Assembly: GCA_947167845.1 (NCBI GenBank)
Contig: CAMVJQ010000025.1
Location: 1-35,128, forward strand
Length of the DNA: 35,128 bases
DNA from: an uncultured Prevotella sp.
GTDB taxonomy: Bacteria > Bacteroidota > Bacteroidia > Bacteroidales > Bacteroidaceae
Reading direction: 5' to 3'
The translations under genes were made by a program, and so were the position numbers. The notes beneath the pieces are model-generated. The model saw only the letters and a list, made by a program, of their open reading frames with translations, ran no database searches and had not been told where the DNA came from. The number at the start of each line of letters is the position of its first letter. Positions within the stretch are counted from its first letter, which is position 1. Shown here in pieces: positions 7,938 to 15,493 of this stretch.

Positions 7938-7994
7938 TGGGAAAGCGGGCGCCCTCGCCCGCATCTGTTGCGGGCGAGGGCGCCCGCGTTCCCA
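7938..7994. repeat. GC-rich 26-bp inverted repeat in the cca leader
   Basis: Arms 7938-7963 and 7969-7994 match at 25 of 26 positions around a 5-nt loop. They lie between the predicted promoter (8004-8012, minus) and the cca start at 7881, so the hairpin should form in the 5' untranslated RNA. Confidence 0.85.
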
Positions 7995-8003
7995 GAGTTG
8001 GCT

Positions 8004-8012
8004 GCAAAGTTA
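8004..8012 (-). promoter_or_regulatory. -7 promoter element for cca
   Basis: The minus strand reads TAACTTTGC, a perfect match to TAnnTTTG. No good TTTG was found 20 nt upstream. It is the only such element between cca and the next upstream structure. Confidence 0.6.
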
Positions 8013-8163
8013 CGAAGTTTTTTTGGATTTACGGCATACATCAGTCTGCAAGTTTACTTCATCCTCTTATTAAATCTGTGTAAATCCGAAAATCCGCGTA
8101 AATCTGTGGCTGAAATTTGAGATGCGAAATCCCTCACGCGCGTTAGTAGGGAAACGCCGAATC

Positions 8164-8225
8164 ATCTTACACTTCCCGCACTTCTTACACCTGAGCAGGT
8201 GTAAGAAGTGCGGGAAGTGTAAGAT
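8164..8225. repeat. Perfect 29-bp hairpin
   Basis: Arms 8164-8192 and 8197-8225 are exact reverse complements with a 4-nt loop (GAGC). The arm itself is built from related short words (CTTACAC, CTTCTTACACC). It is far longer than needed for a terminator and no T-run follows on either strand, so a palindromic repeat element is more likely. Confidence 0.9.
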
Positions 8226-8304
8226 AAAAATGGCATATAACAAATACGTACACGCGCACGCGAGAAGGTTGTTTACAGTCAGCGGGAGCCGATTTACAGA
8301 AAAT

Positions 8305-8423
8305 AAGAGCCTATTATTTCCCAAGAAGAGTCTATTATTTTCCGAGAAGAGCCTATTATTTTCCGAGAAGAGCCTATTATTTTCCGAGAAGAGCCTATTT
8401 TTTCCGAGAAGAGCCTATTATCC
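8305..8423. repeat. 21-bp tandem repeat, about 5.7 copies
   Basis: Units start at 8305, 8326, 8347, 8368, 8389 (20 bp, one base lost) and 8409 (partial). The middle copies are identical; the outer ones carry one to three differences. The unit core is GAGCCTATTATTTTCC. The copies abut each other without spacers, which rules out a CRISPR array. Confidence 0.95.
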
Positions 8424-8431
8424 TACATCAA

Positions 8432-8566
8432 CTTAGCAACACGCAATACACCATAAACGCCCAGGGCCATACCGAGACATGGTATCGTTCCCCGCCGCAC
8501 TACGTCATGCTGCATCTGGTGTATCACTGGAATAAGAACCCGAAGAAAAATAAAGAGCATGAACAG
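8432..8566 (+). pseudogene. Residual C-terminus of an outer-membrane beta-barrel protein
   Basis: Directly after the tandem repeat one frame reads LSNTQYTINAQGH, then TETWYRSPPHYVMLHLVYHW and NKNPKK. Alternating hydrophobic residues ending in a basic tail are typical of the last strands of CarboxypepD-regulatory or TonB-dependent-type outer-membrane barrels in Bacteroidetes. No start, signal peptide or plug domain exists upstream; the rest of the gene is gone and the frame runs on into a terminator. I read it as a deletion scar. Confidence 0.4.
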
Positions 8567-8577
8567 AGATACACAAT

Positions 8578-8609
8578 AGCCCTGCCTTATCAGGGGATAA
8601 GGCAGGGCT
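8578..8609. terminator. Hairpin terminator between the OMP remnant and the PpiD-like gene
   Basis: A perfect 14-bp stem (AGCCCTGCCTTATC with its complement) and a 4-nt loop lie 42 nt beyond the stop of the minus-strand foldase gene. It lacks a strong T-run but is symmetric and well placed. Confidence 0.65.
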
Positions 8610-8651
8610 GTTGGCGGGAAGACATCCCTTTAAGTTGTCCTGTGACGACAA

Positions 8652-10790
8652 TCAGAAGAAGAGGTAGCGGTTGTCGACCACGTTGGCCTTCTGATAGAGT
8701 TCGGAGATGAACCGGCTTGCGGCCTGGACGGCCTGCTGCTGGAGGCGCTGCTCGGTAGCCTTGACGTCGAGGGGTGAAGAGCCCTCGCGCTGGGCCTTGC
8801 GATTGACCTGGAAGAGGTAGGCACCACCGTTACCCTTGACGACCTTGGGGCTGAACTGTCCCTGCTTGAGGGCTGCCACAGCGCCTGAGAGAGCGGGCTC
8901 GCTGGCTCCGGTGGACTGTACGAAGACGGGGGCTCCGAAGGTGATCTGACGGACAGAGTCAATCTTGGCGCCAGCCTTCTGTGCGTCGGCGATGCTCTTC
9001 ACATTGGCCAGACGGGTCTTGATCTGCTCGAACTTCTTGTCGCGGAGCACTTCCTGGCGGATCATGTCCTTGACGACATCGAGGTCGCGATAGCCTACGG
9101 GGTGGATCTTGGTCATGGCCACCACGAGCAGGTTGTCGTTGTTGCCACACTCATAGAGGGGGCTCACGTCGCCGGGCTTGGCATCAAAGATCCACTTCAT
9201 AGCCTCGCGGGTCGAGCGGAGACCAGCCACATTGTGCTCTGAGTTGAAGAGGTCCTTGCGCTCCTGCACCTTGAAGCCGAACTTCTGGGCGTTCTTCTCG
9301 AGGTCGGCCAGCGTCTTGTTCTCGCTGACATACTGGCTGAACTTGTTGTAGGCGTCGGAATAGGTGCCCTTGGAGAAGTCGATGGTGTGCTTGATGACGG
9401 CCACGTCGTACTTGTCGACGAAGGCCTTGCGGTTAATCACCTGCATGATGATGTTGCCCTGAGCGAACTCGAGGTTCTTGATCTCGTTGACGGCAAGATT
9501 GTTGATACTGCTCAGATAGTTCTTCGACTCCTCGTCGATGCTAGGCGAGTTCTCATACATGGCGGAAGTGAGCCACTGGCTCTTGCCCTCCTGACCGTAC
9601 TTCTTGGCGAGGGCCTCGAAGTCGGCACCGGCCTTGAGTGCATTGTAGATGCTATCGGCCTTGGTACGGATGGCCTCGACTGACTCACCGTTGACCTGAA
9701 TCTGACGGTACTCGATGGAGTCTGGAGCCTGGGTCTTGGCGATCAGTTTCACCACGTTGAAGGTATTGTCGCGAGTGGTTTCGAACGGGCGGGTGGTCTG
9801 TCCGACGGTCATGGAGTCAACCTTGGCTGCGATGTCGGCAGGAAGAGCGCTCTTGCGCACGGCCATGCCGAGGAAAGGCACCTGCGACTGCGACTTGCGT
9901 ACGACCTCGCCGGCATTGGCGCCGCTCTCGAGTTTATCGGCGGCCTCGTTCATGGTCTTCATCAGAGCCTGACGGTCGGCGGGCGAGGCGACAACCTGAT
10001 AACTGACATACTTGATGTCGCGGGTCTCCATCGTCTGCTTGAACATTTCCTTCTGCTGGTCGTACTTAGCCTTCAGGTCGGCATCCGACACCTGCACGTC
10101 GTTGTCATTGATCGAACTGTAGGCGATGCTGGCCAACTGGATGTCGTTCTCCTGGTTCTGAGCGTCGTAAGCCATCTTGGCGGAGATGGGGTTGGAGAGG
10201 AGACATCCGGCGATAAGCCCCTGGAACTTCTGTGCGAGGGTCTGTGTGCGGAGTTGCTTCTCGATGAACTGCCAGTACTTGTAGATGCGCTCGTAAGACT
10301 CTGAGAGTTGGGGATTGCCGGCATTGCTCTTATAGTCATTGAGGAACTTTGTGAGCATGGTGACGTCGAAGCGTCCCGTCTGCTGGTTGACGAAGGGCGA
10401 CTGCATGAGCATGGGATTGGTGCCCTCCTTGAGCATGTTCTGCATCTCCTCGTCAGTGACGGTGAGTCCGAGTTTCTTGGCCTCGTTCTCGACAATCTGG
10501 TCGTTGACAAACTGGTTCCAGACCTGATCCTTCACCTGATTGAGTTCCTCATCGCTGAGATTATCACGTCCCTGTGTGAGTTTGATGACTTCCTGATACT
10601 CCTCGACGAGGTTTTGGAAGTCCTGGTAATTGATTTTGTTGCCTAACACTTCGCCCACCTGCTGGCGCTGCTGGTTCTTGGTTGCTTCGCAAGACCGGAA
10701 CGCCTCTTCAGCAATGAAGGCGAAGAGGCCGAGGCCGATGATGATCACCAGCGTCACGCCTCTTTTTCTGATTTTTCCTAATGCTGCCAT
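8652..10790 (-). CDS. PpiD-like periplasmic peptidyl-prolyl isomerase / SurA-N foldase
   Basis: A 712-residue protein with a short cytoplasmic N-terminus and one membrane anchor (about residues 11-28, VTLVIIIGLGLFAFIAEEAF), the layout of PpiD. A SurA_N-like region follows (about 45-200, including INYQDFQNLVEEYQEV and FVNDQIVENEAKKLGL). A parvulin-like region lies around 355-460 (IEYRQIQVNGE, ADFEALAKKYG). It should help fold or chaperone exported proteins at the outer face of the inner membrane. Parvulin catalytic residues are not strongly conserved by eye, so chaperone function without isomerase activity is possible. It has its own promoter at 10857-10865, 118 nt downstream of the CorC-like gene. 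Confidence 0.88.
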   Translation of the reverse strand: MAALGKIRKRGVTLVIIIGLGLFAFIAEEAFRSCEATKNQQRQQVGEVLGNKINYQDFQNLVEEYQEVIKLTQGRDNLSDEELNQVKDQVWNQFVNDQIVENEAKKLGLTVTDEEMQNMLKEGTNPMLMQSPFVNQQTGRFDVTMLTKFLNDYKSNAGNPQLSESYERIYKYWQFIEKQLRTQTLAQKFQGLIAGCLLSNPISAKMAYDAQNQENDIQLASIAYSSINDNDVQVSDADLKAKYDQQKEMFKQTMETRDIKYVSYQVVASPADRQALMKTMNEAADKLESGANAGEVVRKSQSQVPFLGMAVRKSALPADIAAKVDSMTVGQTTRPFETTRDNTFNVVKLIAKTQAPDSIEYRQIQVNGESVEAIRTKADSIYNALKAGADFEALAKKYGQEGKSQWLTSAMYENSPSIDEESKNYLSSINNLAVNEIKNLEFAQGNIIMQVINRKAFVDKYDVAVIKHTIDFSKGTYSDAYNKFSQYVSENKTLADLEKNAQKFGFKVQERKDLFNSEHNVAGLRSTREAMKWIFDAKPGDVSPLYECGNNDNLLVVAMTKIHPVGYRDLDVVKDMIRQEVLRDKKFEQIKTRLANVKSIADAQKAGAKIDSVRQITFGAPVFVQSTGASEPALSGAVAALKQGQFSPKVVKGNGGAYLFQVNRKAQREGSSPLDVKATEQRLQQQAVQAASRFISELYQKANVVDNRYLFF

Positions 10791-10856
10791 TTTGTTTTTT
10801 AATTATTTGATTTCTATTTTTTCTCTATAAGTAGGCCTAAGCGGCCAATTCAGCGT

Positions 10857-10865
10857 GCAAAATTA
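10857..10865 (-). promoter_or_regulatory. -7 promoter element for the PpiD-like gene
   Basis: The minus strand reads TAATTTTGC, followed by an AT-rich leader of about 60 nt before ATG 10790. No good -33 element was found. Confidence 0.6.
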
Positions 10866-10908
10866 CTAAAAAGGAATGAAACAGCGAAATTTTTCAAAGA
10901 AAAAACGC

Positions 10909-12180
10909 TCATTCTGCCACTTTTAGACGCACAAGTTCGATTTTTGTGGCTGTATTCTTGAGTATTTTGAACTCATAGTTGCCGATGCGCACCACTTCAT
11001 TGAGTTTTGGGAACGACTGGTATTCGTGCAGGATGAGTCCGCCGACGGTCATATACTCGTCGCTCTCGGGCAGTTGGAGTGAGAACATCTCGTTGACCTT
11101 CTCAATCTCGAGCCGTGCCGAGAGTACGTACTCTCCCTCGCCTGTCTGCTTGGCGACATGGCTCTTGTTGTCATGCTCGTCCTCTATCTCGCCTGTTATC
11201 TCTTCCATGATATCCTCGAGGGATACGATGCCGCTGGTGCCGCCGAACTCGTCGACGACGATGGCCAGCGAGCGCTTCTGCTGCATGAGCGTCTTCATCA
11301 GTTTGGAGGCGGGCATCGTCTCCGGGACGAACGACATCTCACGGATGAGGTCTGGGGCCATACTCTGAGCGTCGGAGCCTTTGAGCCGGAACATGTCACC
11401 TGAGTGGACATAGCCAATGATATGGTCGATGTCCTCGCGGTAGACGACAATCTTGGAGTGGCCGCTCTCGATGAACACCTGCTTGAGTTCGCCCAGGGTG
11501 ACGCGCTCCTCGACGGCATCGATCTCGGTGCGGGGTACCATGCAGTCGCGCACCTTGGTCTCTGAGAATTCGAGGGCATTCTGGAAGATCCTGACCTCCT
11601 CGCCAATCTCATTCCCGTCCTTGGCATTGTCGATGCTCGACTGCACGAGATAGTCGAGGTCGACCTTAGTGAACTCACGGTCGCCGCTGTTCTTGTCCAT
11701 CCTGACGCCGAAGAGCCTGAGTATGCCTTTGGAGAGGAAAGTGGCCAAACGGCTGACGGGCCACAGTAGGACGTAGAAGATCCAAGCGGGCAGGGCGAAG
11801 AATGTGAGCAGGGCGTTGGGGCTGCTCTTGAAGATGCTCTTGGGGATGAACTCGCCCGTGAAGAGCACCACCAGCGTGGAGCAGATGGTGTCGGCCGTCA
11901 CGCGCATGCCGTCGCTGAGGGGTGAGAAGATGGTCTGATTGAATATCTGAGCGAAAAAGATGCCGTAGATGACGAGGGCGATGTTGTTGCCCACGAGCAT
12001 GGTGGAGACGAAATTGTTGGGATGTCGGTAGAAGAGACTGAGGCAGCGCTGCGAGAGGCCTCCCCTCTCCTTGTCCATCTCAGCGAGCATGCGGTTGCTC
12101 GACACGAAGGCTATCTCCATGCCCGAGAAGAAGGCGGACAGGAGCATGGTGAGGAGTAGTCCTATGATGAGTTGAGTCAT
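10909..12180 (-). CDS. HlyC/CorC-family membrane protein (DUF21-CBS-CorC_HlyC)
   Basis: 423 residues. The N-terminal DUF21 domain (about 1-185) has four hydrophobic segments beginning MTQLIIGLLLTMLLSAFFSG and the typical VGNNIALVIYG. Two CBS repeats follow (about 205-330, with RDCMVPRTEIDAVEE and IVVDEFGGTSGIVSLEDIME), then the CorC_HlyC domain (about 340-420, ending in KLNEVVRIGNYEFKI). Relatives are proposed to transport or sense divalent cations; GldE of gliding Bacteroidetes belongs to the same family, but no motility genes are seen here. It starts 6 nt after lptC stops, so the two are cotranscribed. Despite the historical hemolysin name it is unlikely to be a toxin. Confidence 0.92.
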   Translation of the reverse strand: MTQLIIGLLLTMLLSAFFSGMEIAFVSSNRMLAEMDKERGGLSQRCLSLFYRHPNNFVSTMLVGNNIALVIYGIFFAQIFNQTIFSPLSDGMRVTADTICSTLVVLFTGEFIPKSIFKSSPNALLTFFALPAWIFYVLLWPVSRLATFLSKGILRLFGVRMDKNSGDREFTKVDLDYLVQSSIDNAKDGNEIGEEVRIFQNALEFSETKVRDCMVPRTEIDAVEERVTLGELKQVFIESGHSKIVVYREDIDHIIGYVHSGDMFRLKGSDAQSMAPDLIREMSFVPETMPASKLMKTLMQQKRSLAIVVDEFGGTSGIVSLEDIMEEITGEIEDEHDNKSHVAKQTGEGEYVLSARLEIEKVNEMFSLQLPESDEYMTVGGLILHEYQSFPKLNEVVRIGNYEFKILKNTATKIELVRLKVAE

Positions 12181-12186
12181 ATATAT

Positions 12187-12867
12187 CTAGTCAGTGGTGG
12201 TAACAGTTCTGGCGTGCTTGGTGGCCTGGGGGCGCAGGATGGGCTCTGTCTGCTGCTGCGTGGTGTCACCAGGGGTTGTCGGCTGCTGCTCGTCGTCCTT
12301 CTCCATATCCTCAGTGGTGAACGAGCCCTTGGAGTTGCTCACCGTGTAGTGGCGCATGTGCTCGTCGCTTCTGAAGCAGGTGCCCTGGAGGGTGCGCTCT
12401 GGAGTGACAACTCTGGAGAAGACGTTGGAATAGAGTTCGTGGCGGAGGCCGTCCCAATAGAGTTCCTCGCTGGTGTAGACGAGTCCGTTGACATTGCGGA
12501 TGCGCACGCGGCCTCGCAGTTTCCAGAGTTTCATCTGGTCGAAATACCAGGCGGTATCAGCCTGGACGTAAGCCTCGACATGGAACTTCTGGTCGAACTG
12601 TTCGAAGAAGACGCCCTTCTCGAAAGTCCACCGCGACGGGTTCTTGATGGTGTTGACATCCCACCGCTCTGTGACGATCTTGTACTTGATGACACCAGAG
12701 TCGCTGATGAGGGTGTTGACACCGTAGGATACCATCATCGAGGCGGAGTCGCGCTCATTGACAGCCGCTGCGGTGTGTTCCTTGGCCTCTTCGCAGGCTA
12801 TCAGCGCGAAGTGCGCAAGCACAAGGCCCGCAACCAGTCCTAGCCGAATATAATGTTCTATCTTCAA
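12187..12867 (-). CDS. lptC: LPS export protein LptC
   Basis: 226 residues. The start is TTG 12867: an in-frame TGA lies two codons upstream, and the next ATG codons fall after the signal sequence. The N-terminus has a hydrophobic stretch ending in a lipobox-like LIAC, so it may be a lipoprotein or a single-pass anchor. The body carries the LptC/OstA-like beta pattern, for example DTAWYFDQMKLWKLRGRVRI and NGLVYTSEELYWD. LptC links the inner-membrane LptBFG extractor to LptA for lipopolysaccharide transport. The C-terminal 35 residues are Gln/Thr-rich and disordered. The start codon lies within a 14-bp tandem repeat. It is flanked in one operon by a beta-barrel gene and the CorC-like gene. Confidence 0.9.
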   Translation of the reverse strand: MKIEHYIRLGLVAGLVLAHFALIACEEAKEHTAAAVNERDSASMMVSYGVNTLISDSGVIKYKIVTERWDVNTIKNPSRWTFEKGVFFEQFDQKFHVEAYVQADTAWYFDQMKLWKLRGRVRIRNVNGLVYTSEELYWDGLRHELYSNVFSRVVTPERTLQGTCFRSDEHMRHYTVSNSKGSFTTEDMEKDDEQQPTTPGDTTQQQTEPILRPQATKHARTVTTTD

Positions 12868-12916
12868 TTCTCAATCTTCAATTCTCAATCTTCAATTCTC
12901 AATCTTCAATTCTCAA
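12861..12916. repeat. 14-bp tandem repeat, four exact copies, over the lptC start
   Basis: The unit TCTTCAATTCTCAA repeats four times without error (12861, 12875, 12889, 12903). On the coding strand each unit is two related 7-mers (TTGAGAA and TTGAAGA). The first copy contains the TTG start codon of lptC at 12867-12865; the rest fill the spacer to the upstream gene stop. Confidence 0.95.
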
Positions 12917-12922
12917 TGTACA

Positions 12923-14197
12923 TCACTCCACCTTCCACTTGGCAAACCAGCGCTCATTGAAGGTGATGGCGAGATTGAGGCGGAAGGTGTTCTCCTTGAG
13001 CATGCCTTCGACACCCTGATGGACATACTGCGCACTGATGTTCACGTAAGAGCGGGCATTGATCTGATTCTGGATGGGGATGCCGAAGCCGATGGTAGCA
13101 CTATACTGCTTGGGGCCGTCGCTACTGCCTATTTTATAATAAGGTGTAGCGTAGCCAACCCCCAGACGGTAGCGGATACGCTGGAAGAGGCTGCGGCCAT
13201 TGTAACGGGGCAGCCACTCGGCTCCCAGAGCGAAACGGTAACTGTTCTTCAGCAGACCGTTGCGCAACTGATACTGCCCACCCGACTCTGCGGGGAACTT
13301 GACATTGCCCCAGCGCTGCATCTCGCCGTCGAGGCCCACCGTCAGTTTGTTGGCCTGCCTGTATGCCAGACCGACTCCAAAGGTGTGAGGCAGTTCGAAG
13401 GCATTATCGACCACCATCTTGGCGGTGTCGCGCTTACTGGTGGTGGAGTTATAATTAATAATGTAGCACTCGGCATCCGACTTTAGTTTATGCCCCAGCC
13501 CATAGGTGAGACCCAGCGTGAGGCTCTCCCGCCTGCTGAGGGGCAGGTCGTACTGCAGACCAAAGTCAAGGGCATAGTTGCTGACATCGGCCTTGTAGTT
13601 CTTATAGAGCGTGTTCATCGCCTGAGAACTAGTCAGTGTGACACCACGATCGAAACTGCCCCAGAGGTAGGCGCCCCTGGCACCGACGGCCAGATTCCTA
13701 AACAGTTTGACCCCCACGCCGAGGAACAACTTGTTAAGACCTCCGTCGCCGACATAAGTGGTGGTCATCGTGCTGTTGGCCGTCTGCAGAAAGGAGGAAC
13801 TGGAGAACTGATAGCCGACGTCGGTCATGGGGACGACGCCGAAAGCGGCCCCTACATTCTTCCACAGACGAAACTGCCCGACTGCATAGTCGAAATTGCC
13901 CGTACGCGCATTCTTCCTGGCCCCGTTCTCCTGGAAATTAGTCACCGATGCCGTGAGGCCCATATCAAAGAGGAAAGTCAGCGAATCGACATAGGCGGAT
14001 GAAGCAGGATTCAGCGTGTTGACCATATTTCCTTCGTGAAGAGCGTAGCCCACGCCGTTCATACCCTTGTTCAGACTGGCGCCCTGCTGTGAGATTTCTC
14101 CAAGTCCGAACTGGCTAAAGGGTGAGTTGGTACCGCCCTGCGCAAACACGGTTGTGGCCACTGCCGACATCAGCAGACAGCCTAAAAATCTATTCAT
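12923..14197 (-). CDS. Outer-membrane beta-barrel protein (FadL/porin-like)
   Basis: 424 residues with a signal peptide (MNRFLGCLLMSAVATTVFAQ, cleavage after AFAQ-like FAQ). The mature part is rich in Gly, aromatic residues and alternating strands, for example NYALDFGLQYDLPL and LGVGYATPYYKIG, and ends in a strand-like tail. The start of the mature protein (NSPFSQFGLGE) and the following N-L-N-P-A-S-S-A-Y motif are typical of Bacteroidetes FadL-like barrels. It probably forms an outer-membrane channel, substrate unknown. It is the first gene of an operon with lptC and the CorC-like gene, and has a promoter at 14234-14242. Confidence 0.8.
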   Translation of the reverse strand: MNRFLGCLLMSAVATTVFAQGGTNSPFSQFGLGEISQQGASLNKGMNGVGYALHEGNMVNTLNPASSAYVDSLTFLFDMGLTASVTNFQENGARKNARTGNFDYAVGQFRLWKNVGAAFGVVPMTDVGYQFSSSSFLQTANSTMTTTYVGDGGLNKLFLGVGVKLFRNLAVGARGAYLWGSFDRGVTLTSSQAMNTLYKNYKADVSNYALDFGLQYDLPLSRRESLTLGLTYGLGHKLKSDAECYIINYNSTTSKRDTAKMVVDNAFELPHTFGVGLAYRQANKLTVGLDGEMQRWGNVKFPAESGGQYQLRNGLLKNSYRFALGAEWLPRYNGRSLFQRIRYRLGVGYATPYYKIGSSDGPKQYSATIGFGIPIQNQINARSYVNISAQYVHQGVEGMLKENTFRLNLAITFNERWFAKWKVE

Positions 14198-14233
14198 ATC
14201 GTGAACCTTTTTTCTTATAATTCATTTCAGCGT

Positions 14234-14242
14234 GCAAAATTA
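14234..14242 (-). promoter_or_regulatory. -7 promoter element for the beta-barrel/lptC operon
   Basis: TAATTTTGC on the minus strand, 37 nt before ATG 14197. It is divergent from the lnb promoter 46 nt away, so the two may share upstream AT-rich DNA. Confidence 0.65.
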
Positions 14243-14287
14243 TCAAAAAAAACCGAACTAAACGCATCGAAAGTGAAAAATATAGAT

Positions 14288-14296
14288 TAATTTTGC
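14288..14296 (+). promoter_or_regulatory. -7 promoter element for lnb
   Basis: TAATTTTGC ends only 3 nt before the GTG start codon of lnb at 14300, so transcription should begin at or next to the start codon. Confidence 0.65.
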
Positions 14297-14299
14297 ATC

Positions 14300-15493
14300 G
14301 TGAAACAATTTAAAAAGATTTTTAGGACATTTTGTCTTTTCTTCGGATGCATTCTGACCAGTACTGACACATTCGCCAGCAAAGATGTCAACGCAGAGCG
14401 CTGGGACTCGGTAGAAATCAGTCTGCTGACCTGTTCGTCTCACGAGGAGGTGTACAGCCTGTATGGCCATACGGCCATACGCTATCACGACCTGCGAACA
14501 GGTGACGACTATGCCTTCAATTGGGGGAGTTTCAGTTTCGACAAGCCCTTCTTCGTGGCCCGCTTCGTATTCGGACTGACCGACTATGAACTGGTGGCCC
14601 TGCCCTTCAAGTACTTCTGCCCCTACTACCAGGAATGGGGCAGCAGCGTGACGGAGCAGGTTCTCAACTTGACACCCAGCGAGACATACAAGATATGGCA
14701 GGCACTCGCTGAGAATCTGAAGCCAGAGAACAGCGTCTACCGATACAACTACTTCTACGACAACTGCTCCACCCGTCCTCGCGACATCATCGAAAAGAAC
14801 CTCGAGGGCAAACTTGAGTACCAGCCGCGAGAAAACTATACCCCATCCTATCGCGAGATGACCCACGAATGCACCAGAAATCACGACTGGGCCACATTCG
14901 GCAACGACATGTTGCTGGGCGTTAAAGCCGATCAGCCCACAAAACGGGAACAGCAGGAATTCCTGCCTGAGAACCTGATGTACGACTTCGACCACGCACA
15001 GATCTACGCCGACGGGAACTACCGCCCGCTGGTAAAGGAGCGGCGGATGCTCGTCGCACCGGGGGTACAGATCATCGAGCCCGACTTCATCTGTCCGCCC
15101 CTGACGGTATTCGGCCTGCTGCTGGTCATCACCATCGGCATCAGCCTTCTGGAGTGGCGGCGCGGCAAGACGTTCAAATACTATGACGGACTGCTGATGC
15201 TGGCCCAGGGGCTGGCGGGCTGCGTGCTCTTTGTGATGCTCTTCTCGCAGCACCCCACCACGAGCACCAACCTGCAGATACTGCTGCTCAATCCACTGCC
15301 ACTGTTCTACCTGCCATCCGTGCTGAAGCGGAAGGGCAATACCCGCTGGTGGACCGTCTTAATCATGATGATCGCCCTGTTCGCCATCGGCCGCGTTTTC
15401 CAGGACTATGCAGAAGGCATGATGATTTTGGCACTATGTTTGCTAATAAGATATTGCATTAATATAAAACTGAGAAATAATAAGATAACGTGA
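14300..15493 (+). CDS. lnb: Lnb-type lipoprotein N-acyltransferase (DUF4105)
   Basis: 397 residues from GTG 14300; a TAA four codons upstream and no nearby ATG leave no better start. A signal sequence or anchor covers about residues 8-26. The periplasmic DUF4105/Lnb domain follows, with a candidate catalytic His57 (SLYGHTAIRYHD) and Cys156 (YFYDNCSTRPRD), as in the Cys-His fold of this family. Several hydrophobic helices occupy the C-terminal third (about 268-285, 297-316, 326-342, 351-366, 372-386). Members of this family in Bacteroides have been reported to add the third acyl chain to the N-terminus of lipoproteins, replacing Lnt. The stop overlaps the next gene start by 4 nt (GTGA). Family assignment is strong; activity here is inferred. 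Confidence 0.85.
   Translation: MKQFKKIFRTFCLFFGCILTSTDTFASKDVNAERWDSVEISLLTCSSHEEVYSLYGHTAIRYHDLRTGDDYAFNWGSFSFDKPFFVARFVFGLTDYELVALPFKYFCPYYQEWGSSVTEQVLNLTPSETYKIWQALAENLKPENSVYRYNYFYDNCSTRPRDIIEKNLEGKLEYQPRENYTPSYREMTHECTRNHDWATFGNDMLLGVKADQPTKREQQEFLPENLMYDFDHAQIYADGNYRPLVKERRMLVAPGVQIIEPDFICPPLTVFGLLLVITIGISLLEWRRGKTFKYYDGLLMLAQGLAGCVLFVMLFSQHPTTSTNLQILLLNPLPLFYLPSVLKRKGNTRWWTVLIMMIALFAIGRVFQDYAEGMMILALCLLIRYCINIKLRNNKIT

Noticed and set aside
7882..8007. N-terminal extension of the CCA enzyme
   Set aside because: It would translate the GC-rich palindrome and lies across the region just downstream of the promoter; the family starts near MKLYSDD.
8305..8423. CRISPR-like array
   Set aside because: Copies are contiguous with no unique spacers, the unit is 21 bp, and no cas genes are near.
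8122..8436. Plus-strand open frame of 104 codons with a CKKCGKCK motif and SLLFSEK repeats
   Set aside because: It is produced entirely by the 29-bp palindrome and the 21-bp tandem repeat. The Cys motif is the reverse-complement reading of the palindrome arm, and no promoter or signal supports a gene.
14258..15253. 331-codon minus-strand open frame opposite lnb
   Set aside because: It is antisense to a well-supported gene with clear motifs; high GC at third positions of the real gene keeps stops out of this frame.
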